Assembly: GCA_009192285.1 (NCBI GenBank)
Contig: WBVU01000017.1
Coordinates: 806,001-870,000, forward strand
DNA: 64,000 nt
From: Morchella semilibera
Taxonomy: Eukaryota; Ascomycota; Pezizomycetes; Pezizales; Morchellaceae
Reading direction: 5' to 3'
Below the pieces are notes generated by a model. It made no database searches. It was not told the DNA's origin and worked only from the letters and a program-made list of their open reading frames with translations. Numbering within the stretch: the stretch's first letter is position 1; every line of letters begins with the position of its first letter. Position numbers and translations under genes: made by a program. Of this stretch, positions 49,843 to 60,683 are shown in pieces.

Positions 49843-51112
49843 CTTTACCGCCCGTCCGCATATCTGTATGAGACTAAATAAGGGCTCGATAGCATATACA
49901 AGCCAGGTATAACCCTCATATCAAAATAGGGCTTCATTGAGCCTGGTTGGAGATTATACTGATATGTGGCACATAATTATGGCCGAATAGGGCTCAATTA
50001 ATAGTCTTTGGGAGAGATACGTGAATATAGGAATAGGGATTAGGAAAGTCCGTAAGCTTTTGAGGGTTAGGGTTAGGACTTAGCAGATATCAAACACGCA
50101 CGCCTTCCATCTCTGCGCCTCCACCTCCACACCTTCACCTCCACCTCTTCACCTCTACCTCTACACCTTCATCTTCATTTCTACGGCTTCATCTCTACGG
50201 CTTCTCCTCTACGGCTTTATCATATCATCTGCACCCCCCCCCCCCACTTTATTGATATCGTGGTGATAGTCTCCTTCTTATCCTAGTCCTACCAAATCAT
50301 CGTCATCATCCAAACATGAGCTAATCAGTGAATTAGGCAGCAAATCCGGCGAATCCGGCGAATCCAGCACTAAGCTCACCGAATTCAGCGAAGTTGAGCA
50401 TCTACTACTAATCGAGCAATGAATCAAGCAGCGAATCAAGAATCTATACCTTCACCTCTCCACCTTCATCTTCACCCCCTCCTATTTCAAGGATGACTAA
50501 ATCAGTGAAGTAGGCACCTACATAATCCAGCGAATCTAGCGAATCCAGCACCCAATCAAGCAGCATCCAACCCAGCAGCGAATCAATTAGGCATTGCAGG
50601 CAGGTAAGCAGGCAGGCACGGCATGCAGGTATGGCAGGCAGGCAGGCAGGTAAGCAGGTACATCAGCAAACTCAACTTGTGACTGGAGTCTCCCAACAGT
50701 CTCCCGGGTCTCCTGAGAGTCTCCTGAGACCCCCGGATATCTTTTGAGTCTCCTGAGGCTCAGGAGACATCAGGAGACAGATGAAGTCTTGCTGATGTAG
50801 GAAAGGTTGCTAGTAGAGGGTAAATGTACATATTAAATAGAGAAACAATCGAGAGTTTTATTTGTGAAATCCACCTATGCTAGAAGGAGTGTGAATACTG
50901 GCCTACCTGCGCATCTAGATCTTTCACCGATTAAAATAGCCCTTTTATAGGCATTATCACATATACTAAAGCTGAATATATATAACTCTCACCGAAACCA
51001 TAGCATTTTAAGGACGTTATAGAAAATACCAGAATTAATATCAAATAATGGTTAATTCAGGCGTATGTAAGCATGCTATAATCCTCATACAGATATGCGG
51101 ACGGGCGGTAGT
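49843..51112. mobile_element. TIR element family C (1270 bp), inserted in family R
   Basis: The ends are inverted repeats of ~30 bp differing at only two positions. The left starts CTTTACCGCCCGTCCGCAT and the right ends ATGCGGACGGGCGGTAGTG. TA is duplicated on both sides (49841-49842 and 51113-51114). The inside repeats the family plan: AGGGTTAGGGTTAGGAC near 50075, CTCCACC satellites, a C-run near 50236, GAATCAAGCAGC units, GGCAGGCA runs and a GTCTCC palindrome at 50659-50799. There is no transposase gene. Confidence 0.82.
50659..50799. repeat. GTCTCC-rich foldback inside family C
   Basis: Begins TACATCAGCAA and ends TTGCTGATGTA (11-bp inverted termini). Between them is a run of GTCTCC/GGAGAC hexamers in both orientations, able to fold on itself. 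It is possibly a still smaller element inserted into the family C element, making a third nesting level. Confidence 0.6.
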
Positions 51113-51439
51113 GTATATCTCTACTGCGCTCTCTACTGCTCTCTGCTACACCTTCATCTCCTCTACACCTTCACCCCTACACCTCCACCTCTACACCCCA
51201 TCTCTACGGCTTCATCTCTACGGCTTCATCGAGTCTACGGCTTCATCCACGCCCTCCCCTCTAATCAATCATCGTCATCGTTAGGATACAAGCTAATCAG
51301 TGAATTAGGCATTGTCCAATCCAGCGAATCCAGCACCCAATTCTTCATCTCCTCTACACCTTCATCTACGCCCTCCTCCCAATCAATTATCATCATCATT
51401 AGGGATATGAGCTAATCGGTGAATTAGGCACCCAACCCA

Positions 51440-51570
51440 GTGAATCCAGCACCCAATCCAGCGAACCCAGCGAACCCAGCACCCAATCCAGCGAACCCAG
51501 CGAACCCAGCACCCAATCCAGCGAACCCAGCGAACCCAGCACCCAATCCAATGAATCCAATGAACCCAGC
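51440..51570. repeat. 30-bp tandem repeat (CCAGCGAACCCAG type)
   Basis: Three near-identical 30-bp units built from CACCCAATCCAGCGAACCCAG-like sequence, with degenerate flanking units. The minus-strand reading GAGFAGFAGL is open through the array because the period is a multiple of three. I regard this as a satellite and not a gene. Confidence 0.82.
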
Positions 51571-52173
51571 GAATCCAAACGAGCGCGCCGGCGGAATCAA
51601 GCACTGTACCGTACTGTAGCGTACCATCTAGAATATGGAATGAAGCAGGCAAGCAGGCAAGCAGGCAAGCCGCTGTAGTAATAATTTTTAGATATAGTAT
51701 TAAATCGTGAGATAAATAGGAATTTAATCTGTGAAACTTGCCTATGTAGAACAAGTGTGGATACTGGCCTACCTGCGCATTTGGGTTTTTCGGTGAGTAG
51801 AATCAGTATTATATAGGACTTCTCGCATGATATCATGCGGTGGGAATATCAGACTGAGCCAAAAGTTGGCTTCAACGAGGCATGATAAAAAATATCATAT
51901 GCAACGCCAAATCAGCTTTAACTAAACCCTATATCAAGCTGATAATAATATGTGGACCGGCGGTAAAGTAAGTAGCCTAAGCAAGCAGCAAGTAGTAGTA
52001 GCTACTAGTATTTCTGATTGACTCTATGGTTAGTACTATTAGCTACAAACTTACTAGGAGCAACGAATATACCAGGTAACTCGGGCCCAGGCTGCGAATA
52101 TATTTGACGGTTTTATATATCCCTCCATGGATAACGGTACCAGGCTCCGGTACCGAGCGTACGTATCGTTATA

Positions 52174-52354
52174 CAGTCGAATCTCCCTATAAGGGTACCC
52201 CTATAAGAATAACCGCCCTGTAAGGGTGCATAAGTATGTATGTGTTCACGGCTCTTCCGGGACAAGTTCACACTTGGTATAAGGGCTGCAAGCGCCCTAT
52301 AAGGGTACCAGTCTTTGGTCCCGGCGTACCTTTGTAGAGAGAGGGGTTCAACTG
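52174..52354. mobile_element. MITE, CAGTCGAA family (pogo-like ends), copy 1
   Basis: The 181-bp unit from CAGTCGAATCTCCCTATAAG to GAGAGGGGTTCAACTG has TA on both sides (52172-52173 and 52355-52356). Several CTATAAGGGTACC motifs occur inside in both orientations. Termini beginning CAGT with a TA duplication fit the Tc1/mariner-pogo group. There is no coding. The copy at 63419-63577 is in the opposite orientation. Confidence 0.8.
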
Positions 52355-52488
52355 TAGCATAGAGAAGCCTTCGCTGTATCTATATATTGCCCTTACATGG
52401 CGGTTATGTAGCATCCTTATAGGTGGTGGCACCCCTATAACGAGATCGATAAAAGAGAGGCACGAAACAGTAAAAAAACAAAAAATAA

Positions 52489-52581
52489 TGCCTCGATTGG
52501 GATTCGAACCCGAGTCTCCCTCACAGCTCTGTCTTCTACGTGCTGAGTTTCTAGGCGTGTTAACCACTACACTACCGGGGC
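52489..52581 (-). repeat. tRNA-derived SINE-like unit, copy 6
   Basis: 93 nt with B box GGTTCGAATCC intact. It is followed on its strand by TTATTTTTTGTTTTTTT as in copies 2 and 3. The leader is shortened to GGGGCTTGTCTGGACGGGA (top-strand reading), unlike the other copies. Confidence 0.77.
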
Positions 52582-53926
52582 TTGTCTGGACGGGAACTTC
52601 TGGGCCTGATGTACGCGGCCCTAAAGTTTAAACTGCTAGCGCCAGTGACCAGCCAGCAACAACAAGACACCACGCAAAGGCGCCGCTGCTAGAGGCTACA
52701 TGAAATAACCCCTACTCTCCACCCGCTCCAGCACAGCCATCAATACAAGTATCAATCAATCAATCAATCAGTATCCGAGCGGTGTCACCACCGAGTGATA
52801 CCCCATGACCCGCACTAGCCATCCCCTGTACTTATCTGCTCCGGCAAGAATTACATGTACGGGGGGGTAGACTAGGGGTAGGGCGTTGGGGCGTGGGTTT
52901 AATTTGTAAGGCCCGCTATATACTGGTGCTGGTGTTGTCTGGGCAGGTACTTCCTGCATGTATAGCTTAGCTAAGTAGGGCTGGCTGGGCTCTGGAGCAC
53001 GACCCGCCCAGGGTTGGGACAACAACATGGCGCGCCGGGAGACTCAAGTCCAGCTGTACCGGCGTTGTATGATATGTGCAACACCACCCAAGGCGGGGGA
53101 GTGTTCATCGTGGGCGTGTACTGTACCATCCTGAGCTTTGATCATGTTTGGCTCTAGCTAGCTGGAGTGCAGAAAAAGTATTATAAGTACCCCCCTCTCC
53201 TTTGGCGCGCGGGGGGACCGATTCCCTGTACATACGTAGTGGGGGTTTGTAGTTGTAGCGCTAGCCTCGAGCCTGCAACAATAAGAAAAGGCGGATTCAC
53301 CGGCGGTGACACATACAGTGTCCAGGGCACTGGGTACATGGCCGGTCGGAAACACTGCCAGGTCTGTACCGGTTTGGGTTTGCGCCGCTACATAGGCCGG
53401 GGGCGCCTGTGACCCGACCAACACAACACAACACAACACAAGATGTCCTTGTGTATGTAGGGCGGGCTTGTGGATTGTATTGTAGCCCGGGAACCCCGTG
53501 GACTAGCTCAAGTAGGGGCTGTTATAGGGCGACAGATTGGCTCGACCTAAGTACATAGTAGTATATCCCAAGCACAACCGCACCCCACGGGTTACCACTC
53601 GGTGTATATGCATCTGGACGTACGCGGACAGAAGACCAAGCGTGGGGCCTATATCACGGCCCGGAAAGTGTTGCTCTACATATACGTCCCAGCTAATTCC
53701 CCAACCACCGGGGATGCAATCCACAATCCTGCCGCTCCGGAGGGAGTATGGTAGGCGTGTATGAGGATAGACAGTGCACATGTGAACTAGTCCCGCATTG
53801 CTTCAGGCCTACCATTCCGCGGCCGTTTTCGTGGTCTGGCAAGACGCACGCCCCACGCCCCCGCTGTGTCTGAATGTCCATTACCGGATTTGGGGGTGGT
53901 AGAGCTTGAGTGTAGATGCCCATAGT
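52582..53926. other. Intergenic, no gene seen
   Basis: Unassigned sequence with a CAAT microsatellite (52752-52770), an ACAAC run (53421-53441) and a reverse copy of the CGAGTGATACCCCATGACC motif at 52791-52811. The open frames at 53158-53439 and 53503-53781 have no recognised domain. Confidence 0.4.
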
Positions 53927-53928
53927 TA

Positions 53929-54758
53929 CTTTAGCGCCAGTTCGGATATTTCTATAAGTATTATTTTGAGCACTAATACTGCGGCGTGGTTTTAAAAGTA
54001 CTTGAATTCGAAAAGACCATTAATTGAACCCAAAAGGGTGAAAAAGATGATGTTTGGTGCCCAATTTAGCATAATTAAGGGTCTTTTGGAAGAGAATCAC
54101 ATACGAAGGAAAAGAGTTGTCAAAAACTGTAAGCAAATCAGGGTTAGGGCTGGGACTTGGAGATATCACGTCCTTCCTTCCTCTCCACACATTCTTCCTT
54201 CCTCTCTACACCTCCATCTCCACACCTCCATCTCCACACCTCTATTTCTACACCCCCCCCCAGCTCTCTGCCCCTATTAATCATACATGAGCTAATCCGT
54301 CGAGCAGTGAATCCAACCAGCGAATCAAGCAGCGAATCAAGGAGCGAATCAAGCAGCAAATATCCAAGCAGCAAATATCCAAGCAGCGAATCAAGCAGCG
54401 AATCAAGCAGATATGGCAGGTAGGCACGGTAGGCAGGCAGGCAGGCAGGTGAACGGCTGCAGAAAGTACTTATAGATAATTAATCAGGGAGTAGATAAAA
54501 ATTTAATCTGTGAAATTTACCTGTGCAGAATAAGCGTGAATACTGGCCTACCTGCGTATCGGGGTTTTTCAGCGAATAAAAAAATTCTTATAAAGCTATT
54601 ATCATGTATTAAAATCATTTACTAATATAAGGATTAATCGGAACATAGGTCAATAAGAGCCTATAGAAAAAAGAATATGAAAAATCAAAAAAAACCCTAT
54701 AATAGGAATATTAATGGCTTAATATAGGTTTATATTATTATGGGAACTGGCGCTAATG
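53929..54758. mobile_element. TIR element family A, copy 3 (830 bp)
   Basis: Begins CTTTAGCGCCAGTTCGG and ends GAACTGGCGCTAATG, with TA on both sides. The inside is collinear with 46235-47189 but has fewer satellite units. The two copies stay similar through the AT-rich tail, which argues for relatively recent spread. The right end lies only 85 bp from the TRM732 stop codon. Confidence 0.82.
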
Positions 54759-54842
54759 TACTTTATAGAGAGCGAGTGACACCCCATGACCCACCGAACC
54801 ACCACGGCCTCTAAAACTACTTTTTATTTTCTATCTATCTAT

Positions 54843-57800
54843 CTATCTACTATCTACACCACCCTCCACAGCCGCCCTCAACCCCTCCACAACCCCCTCA
54901 CACCCCTCCACGCCCTCCAACGCCTCCACCCCCGCCCGCACCCCCCCCACCACCCTCCCCCACAACACCTCCGCAACAGCCCCCCTCCGCTTCCACCCCG
55001 CCACAACCCCCACCCCCTCCACAACCCTCACCACCCACTCAAACACCTCCTCCCCCAGCCCCCCCCGGACCGCCCGCGGCAGCGCCTCCACCGCATCACA
55101 AACCCACGCCACAAACCCCTCCTCCTCCGCCGCCGCAGAGCACGACGCAAGAACACGCGCCCACCGCCGCGCCTCCACAACACAGTCAACATAGAGGTTC
55201 TGCCTCTCGCGGGCAAACAGCGCAGCGGGGGTGCGGTCGACGACGGCGGTGAGGCGGTGCCGCGCGGCGCCCGCCAGCGCGGCAGAGGGCGCCATGGCGG
55301 CCAGAAGCAAATCTCCCGCGCGCAGCGCCGTGGACTGGCGGCTGGGGAGGAGGGCGCAGACTGTGCGGGCTGCGGCGGCGCGCAGGTCTGCGTCGTCGTC
55401 GTTGAGGAGGTCGTAGAGTGACAGTAGGGCGGGGGCGTGGGTCTCGTTGCGCGGGGAGAGCGACGGCGAGAGGGCGTGGAGGGCGTGGAGCGCGGATGCG
55501 CGGGTCGGGTGTGGCTGGTCCTCGTGGGTGGCGGCGGAGACGAGCGGGGTTAGGGCGGGGAGGGTGTCGGGGTTGTGTGCGGCGAGGAGGCCGAGGGTGG
55601 AGAGGGCGGCGGATTGTTGGCTGGGTGGGCTGCTGGCGGCCGTGGCGAGGGCGTAGACGGTGGTCCAGTGGGTGGGGGTGGTGCTGGTGGTGCCGTACCG
55701 GTATAGGAGGCCCAGTGCTGCCGTGCGCAGCTGGTGCCATTGGTGCTGGGTGACGAGGTGCCACAGGGCGTCGTCGAGGTCTGGGGTTGGCGGTAGGGTT
55801 TGCGGCGCGGCGAGCAGCTGCTCGGCGGTCGAGAGCGCGGCTTCTTCGTCGCTGCTGCGCAGGAGGGCGGTCAGGGAGGCGGTGCGCGGGGGCGTCGGGT
55901 CTCGAAGCGCCCGCGTGACCATGAATGTCGTTAGGTGGGTCTTGAAGAGCGTTCGGCCGGCGATGCCGGCGCTGGAGATCGCTGCGAGGGCTTCGGGGGC
56001 GGTGGCGGCGTAGGTGCTGAGCTTTGGGTGCAGTGCTGTATAGATGTACATATATCAATTAGTTAGCAATGTATGTATAGTAGAGGGGGGGGTCAATGAT
56101 CGCCCTGCAGGTCAATGATCGAGTCACGTACCATCACTCGGCGGCGCCACCACCGCAAGGTCCGTGACGATCTGGAGAAACACGGCCCTGATGACGGCGC
56201 ATTCGGACCTGACAACAAGGGCCTCAAACGCAGTCTCCAGGGCCGCCCAAACGGCCGCCACGTCCTCTCCCTTCCTCTTCTTCCTGTTACTCTCCAGGAG
56301 CGCCCGCACGGCACACAGCCGGCCATGGACGCCGTTCACGCGGACGCCGGGGGCAGCAGCCTCACGCAGCAGCTGCACGGCAACACCCGCGCCCCCGCCG
56401 CAAAGACTGGCATACGCCCTGGCCGCCATCTCACGCACCTTCCACACACGCGCCTCCATGGCCGCACGCACACACCCCACGAACTCGCCCTCCTCCCCCT
56501 CGCCGGTGCACTCCAGCCGCGCCAGCAGCGACAGCGCCGGATACACCATCTCCGTGGCAGCAGCATCGAGCGCCGCCACCCTCTCGCGCAGCCCCCGCAG
56601 AAGCACCTCCCGCACGCCTGGGTACCGCGCAAAGAACCCCGCTGCGTCCTGCCCACGCACGCCGACGATCCGGTTGAGCAGCGCCGTGAACAGCATGATG
56701 CCGCAGTTGCGCAGCGCCCATATATGTGCGCCGAAGCAGTCGACGGCGAGGGCCAGCGCGGCGCCGACGTGGCGCGCGGCGCCAGGCGAGAGGCGCGCGT
56801 CCGTGAAGAGGTGTTTGAGGCAGTTGATGGCGTGGACCTGCGGGAGGTCTGTCTTCTCGCTCTCGTCCCCGTCCGGGTCCGGGGGGGGCATGGCGGCCAC
56901 GGCGAAGAGGTGGGCGAACGTTTTGTGGAGCTGCGGGCGGGCCGGGTCTGGTTCGGGGGCGAGCGTGCCCGCGAGGAGGAGGGGGAGGCCGGCGGAGCGG
57001 CGGGTGATTCTGGAGGCGGAGGTGGTGACGAGGGGGAGGTTCTGGTCGAGCCAGTGGGCTGGGAGCGGGTGCAGGGCGGGGTCGGTGGACGTGTAGCAGG
57101 TGTGGCAGAGGGTTGTGAAGGAGGGGGAGACGGCGGAGAAGGCGCCGCGGTGGCGGATGTGCGTGAGTTGGGAGAGGAGGAGGGAGCCGGCTTTGGGGAA
57201 GTCGGCGGCGTGTAGAGGGGAGGTGGCGGGGGTTGTGGGGTCGTAGGGCGCGCGGGAGAGGACGGTTGCGAGGAGGGAGCTGGGGTGCGGTTAGTCGGTG
57301 GGGTCAATGATCGGATTGGGGGGAGTGATAATTCATGATGCGGGACAAACCTTGACTCCTTCACCGCCCTCCACGAGTAGCTCATGACGGTCTGACTATT
57401 GAGCCCCTCGTCATCGTCCTCCTCGTCATCGTCTTCGTCCACCCCAGCGGGCATACACCCCTCGGGACTATCCACACAGAGGACGTCCCTGGTGATCTCC
57501 CAGATCTCTTCACACGCCCTCACGACCCTGACCACGACCTCCCTCCCCGCGCCACCCCACGCATCCCCCCTCTCCAGCACCAACCTCAGCCCCGCCAGCA
57601 ACCCATGCACCGGTTGCCGCCTCACCGCCGCCTGGAAGTCGCACCTAGCAACCCCCAGCCGCTCCTCGAGCATATCCAGCACCTCCGCGACCACCCCCGC
57701 CTCACCCCCGCCCCACAGCAGCAGCACAACCCTAGCAACCCCGTCCGCGTCCCTCTCCCGCCCAGACGCATCCATCCTCGCCACCCCCGCACTCAGCAGG

Positions 57801-59478
57801 CGCCGGTCCACCGCCCCCGCCGCAAACCCAAGCACCTCCGCGGCCATCGCGCGGACGTCGTCAAACGGATTAAACACCGCCTCGCGGAGCACGCCCTGCA
57901 TCCCGGGGCCCAAGACGCGCACCCTCCCCGCCCACGCGGCAGGCCAGTTCAGGACACGCTTCGCGTCCGCCGGGACGGCAAGGGTGGTGTCGACCCCGCT
58001 GCGGACTAGCACCGTCAGCATCTTCAGCGCCGTCGTGGTGCGCTGGTAGGAGCTCCCTGGGTGCAGCTGCGTCTGCAGCTCTTGCACGAACCATACGATG
58101 AAGGCCCTGATTGCCTCGATCTGTGCCGCGAGACGCTCTGTCCCGCTTAGGGCGCCCGCTGGGTGCTGGAGGTGGTTCTGGTGCTGCTTGGAGAGGTGGT
58201 AGGAGGAGGCTGCGAGGCGCTCGAGGAGGCTGCGCAGGGACTGGACGGTCTGGTCGCGTACCTCTGCGTCGGCCTCGGTGTGGAGTGCTGGTAGGGCGGC
58301 GCGGAGCGCGGCCAGAGACGAGGCTGGGAGAGGGTGCGTGGGGGCGGGGGAGTGCGTGAGGAGGGTCAGGGCCGCGAGACGGACGTGCGGATGTGGGTGG
58401 AAGAGTAATGGGGCGGTGAAGGTTGATGGGACGGTGATAGTGGTTGTGGACGATTCTACGAGGGGGATCAGCACGTGTGTAGAGGATAGAGGTTTCTCAT
58501 TAGATATGGAATATATACTCTTTCCTACAGTAATGCCTGTGCCCTCCTCCGTGTCCTCCTCTTCGGAAACATACCCAAGGTCCTTCCCGACCTTGAGACA
58601 GCAGAGGAGACTCATGAGCTCCTCGCCGTCCTCCTCCTCCTCGGCACCCCCGGTACACCTTGCCAGTCCCAACGCGTCCACAAACAGGCCGAACCCCACT
58701 CTCGAGGCCTTAAACAACCCCGGCAGCACATACGTCTGCACATTGGCCCTGAGGCCCTCACAGCGCATAGCCATGCCCACGGGCACACTCCACAAGCGCA
58801 CCCAGGCCTCCTCCTCCCCCAGCATCTCCGCCCTCCTAGCCCCCAACAGGGTGACCACAGCCTTCCCAATCGCCGGCGCCAGCGTCCGGTCCCCCATCCC
58901 CGCCAGGAGCGCCTCCACGACGCCTTCACCACCCGCAAGCACGTCGGCCGCAGCGACAACACGCTTGCGCAGCACCGTCTCGAGGACGTAGTAGTGCACC
59001 TTTGACGACCTCCCCGCGGCGAGGAGGCGCAGCGCGAACGGGCCCGGGTCCGGGTGCGTGCCGAGGACGTTTCCGAAGAGGTCCTTGAGCGCCTTTGAGA
59101 GCGCGGACTGCGCGCTGTCGAAGTGGGTTGTTACCACGGCGGCGAGGGGGGCCCAGGGCGGCGGTGTGGCCGGGAGAGGGAGGCGCTCCGGGTGCTGCCG
59201 TGAGCGGAGGAGGTACGTTGATAGGGCGTCGCAGGCGAGGGCGCGGTGCGGCTGTGTGAGTGTCGGGGTGAGCGCGGTCTGTAGGAGTGCGGGGAAGAGG
59301 GCGGGCGAGGTGCGGGGACTGTGGTGGGAAAAAGGTTGTTAGCTGGTTGTATATAGACAGAGAGGAGGGAAATGATCGGGTACCCGTCTTTCTGCTTGAT
59401 GAGGGATGCGCGGGCATTTCTGAGGACGTCCTCGCCCAGGGGGACTGTAAATACTGGTTCTGTGTCTGTTTCTGGCAT
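54843..59478 (-). CDS. TRM732: THADA/Trm732-family protein (DUF2428), tRNA 2'-O-methylation partner
   Basis: In yeast Trm732 works with the methyltransferase Trm7 to methylate nucleotide 32 of certain tRNAs; animal relatives are called THADA. The four-exon model is 59384-59478, 57351-59318, 56132-57279 and 54843-56035. Introns of 65, 71 and 96 bp all have GT..AG ends and matching phases, giving 1467 residues of mostly alpha-helical (armadillo/HEAT-like) protein. Diagnostic DUF2428 blocks are SQTVMSYSWRAVKES at about 673-687, crossing the second intron into SSLLATVLSRAP, then ITRRSAGLPLLL, and LPQVHAINCLKHLF followed by GAHIWALRNCGIMLFTALLNR at about 825-870. The start used is MPETDTEP; an upstream in-frame ATG at 59598 would add an unlikely tail. 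The coding sequence is markedly GC-rich compared with genes left of 37 kb. Family assignment is strong; the symbol follows the yeast orthologue. Confidence 0.88.
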
Positions 59479-59993
59479 CAATTCTGTGTGTTTTGCAATA
59501 TCGGTATATATGAAATTGATGATGTATAGACAGCGGGGTCGATATTCAATTTTTGGTGTCTTCTCTTCCTCTCTGGGGAATCTCAACCGGGTAATCAAAT
59601 CAAATCAATCGCTTGAGCCTCATTTCATTTCTTGGCGTTGTCCCGGGTGAAGGGATTTTTAATTATTCTTTTTTTTTATTTTTTTATTTTTTATTTTCTG
59701 AAGGGAAATTCTGTTAACGACAACAACAACGTCGGTCATCATCGATCACCAATCGTCCCTTCATCAATCAGTCAATCATCATCTCCCAATCACTATCGAT
59801 ATAAACACCAATATCAATATCAATACCAATATAATATCATAAGTCATCAGTCATCGGGATATCCGGATACCTGACTGTCGTTTCCCATCGCCACATTTAT
59901 AATCACCACGGCCCCCGTCCATCAATCACAACTATCACCACCTCACAAAAGAACATCTCTCCCACCAATAATCAATCCCTCTGACCCCTCGCA
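59479..59993. promoter_or_regulatory. Shared divergent promoter, TRM732 / TIM23
   Basis: The 515 bp between two divergent start codons must contain both promoters and leaders. It includes a T-rich block (about 59660-59700), CAATCA/CAATAT-type short repeats (59760-59835) and a C-rich leader before TIM23. No TATA box or named factor site can be assigned with confidence. Confidence 0.5.
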
Positions 59994-60683
59994 ATGGCCT
60001 CAATCTGGGACTCCATAACCGGGCGCAAATCAACCCCCACCCACACCTCCACACCCTCCCACCACGCCCCCGCCGACTCCGGTGACACCGCCCCAACAAG
60101 CACCTTCACCTCCTCCCCAACCCCCACCTTCGACCCCACCACCTCCAGCGACGTCTCCTCCTTCCTCACCCCCGGAACCCTCGACCCAACACTACTACAC
60201 CCCCTCGCCGGCCTCTCCTCAACCCTCTCCTACCTCGACCTCGACGAGACAGCCCTATCCCCCCTCGGCGGCAGCACCGCCCTCCCCTCCCGCGGCTGGT
60301 CCGACGACCTCTGCTACGGCACAGGCACCGTCTACCTCGTCGGCCTCTCCGCCGGCGGCCTCTGGGGCCTCTCGGAGGGCCTGCGCAAGGCGCCCCCCGC
60401 CGCCCCCCCCCGCCTAAAGCTCAACTACGTCCTCAACGGGATGACGCGCCGCGGCCCGTTCCTCGGAAACTCGGGCGGCGTGCTGGCCCTCGTCTACAAC
60501 GGCGTCAATTCCGCGATTGGAAGCGTGCGCGGGAAGCACGACGCCGCGAATAGCGTCCTTGCGGGCGTTGTGGCCGGCGCGGTCTTTAAGAGCACTAAGG
60601 GCGTGAGGCCGATGGCGTGGAGCGCTGTCATGGTTGGTGGTGCGGCTGGGGCGTGGACCGTTGCCAGTAGGGCGCTTTTGTAG
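59994..60683 (+). CDS. TIM23: Tim23, channel subunit of the inner-membrane protein import translocase
   Basis: Tim23 forms the core of the mitochondrial inner membrane presequence translocase. It is a single exon of 229 residues, the usual length. The Ser/Thr/Pro-rich N-terminus is followed by the intermembrane-space motif LDPTLLHPLAGL (about 63-74) and YLDLDE. The C-terminal Tim17/22/23 (PRAT) domain starts near residue 98 with RGWSDDLCYGTGTVYLVGL. It continues through RLKLNYVLNGMTRRGPFLGN and GVLALVYNGVNS, then RGKHDAANSVLAGVVAGAVF with KSTKGVRPM, and has four hydrophobic segments. All typical blocks are present with no frameshift. The first ATG opens the protein directly. It is divergent from TRM732, with a 515-bp gap. 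Very GC-rich codon use is shared with TRM732. Confidence 0.95.
   Translation: MASIWDSITGRKSTPTHTSTPSHHAPADSGDTAPTSTFTSSPTPTFDPTTSSDVSSFLTPGTLDPTLLHPLAGLSSTLSYLDLDETALSPLGGSTALPSRGWSDDLCYGTGTVYLVGLSAGGLWGLSEGLRKAPPAAPPRLKLNYVLNGMTRRGPFLGNSGGVLALVYNGVNSAIGSVRGKHDAANSVLAGVVAGAVFKSTKGVRPMAWSAVMVGGAAGAWTVASRALL

Larger units (their letters stand above)
49627..51968. mobile_element. TIR element family R, interrupted by family C element
   Basis: The left part 49627-49842 and the right part 51113-51968 belong to one element. The left end is CATTACCGTCC (degenerate) and the right end is GGACCGGCGGTAAAG, both flanked by TA. The left part ends GTGGACTTAGAGATA and the right part starts TATCTCTACT. The copy at 44480-44862 shows this junction uninterrupted, so the 1.27-kb stretch between them is a later insertion. 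The right part holds C/T satellites and a 30-bp tandem repeat. No transposase is present. Confidence 0.68.

Noticed and set aside
44641-54150. Telomere or subtelomere based on AGGGTTAGGG blocks
   Set aside because: Only two units occur each time, always within the same transposable-element context and in both orientations.
54786-55421. Plus-strand open frames over 54786-60417 (His/Pro- and Ser-rich readings)
   Set aside because: They are antisense or out-of-frame shadows of GC-rich TRM732 and TIM23.
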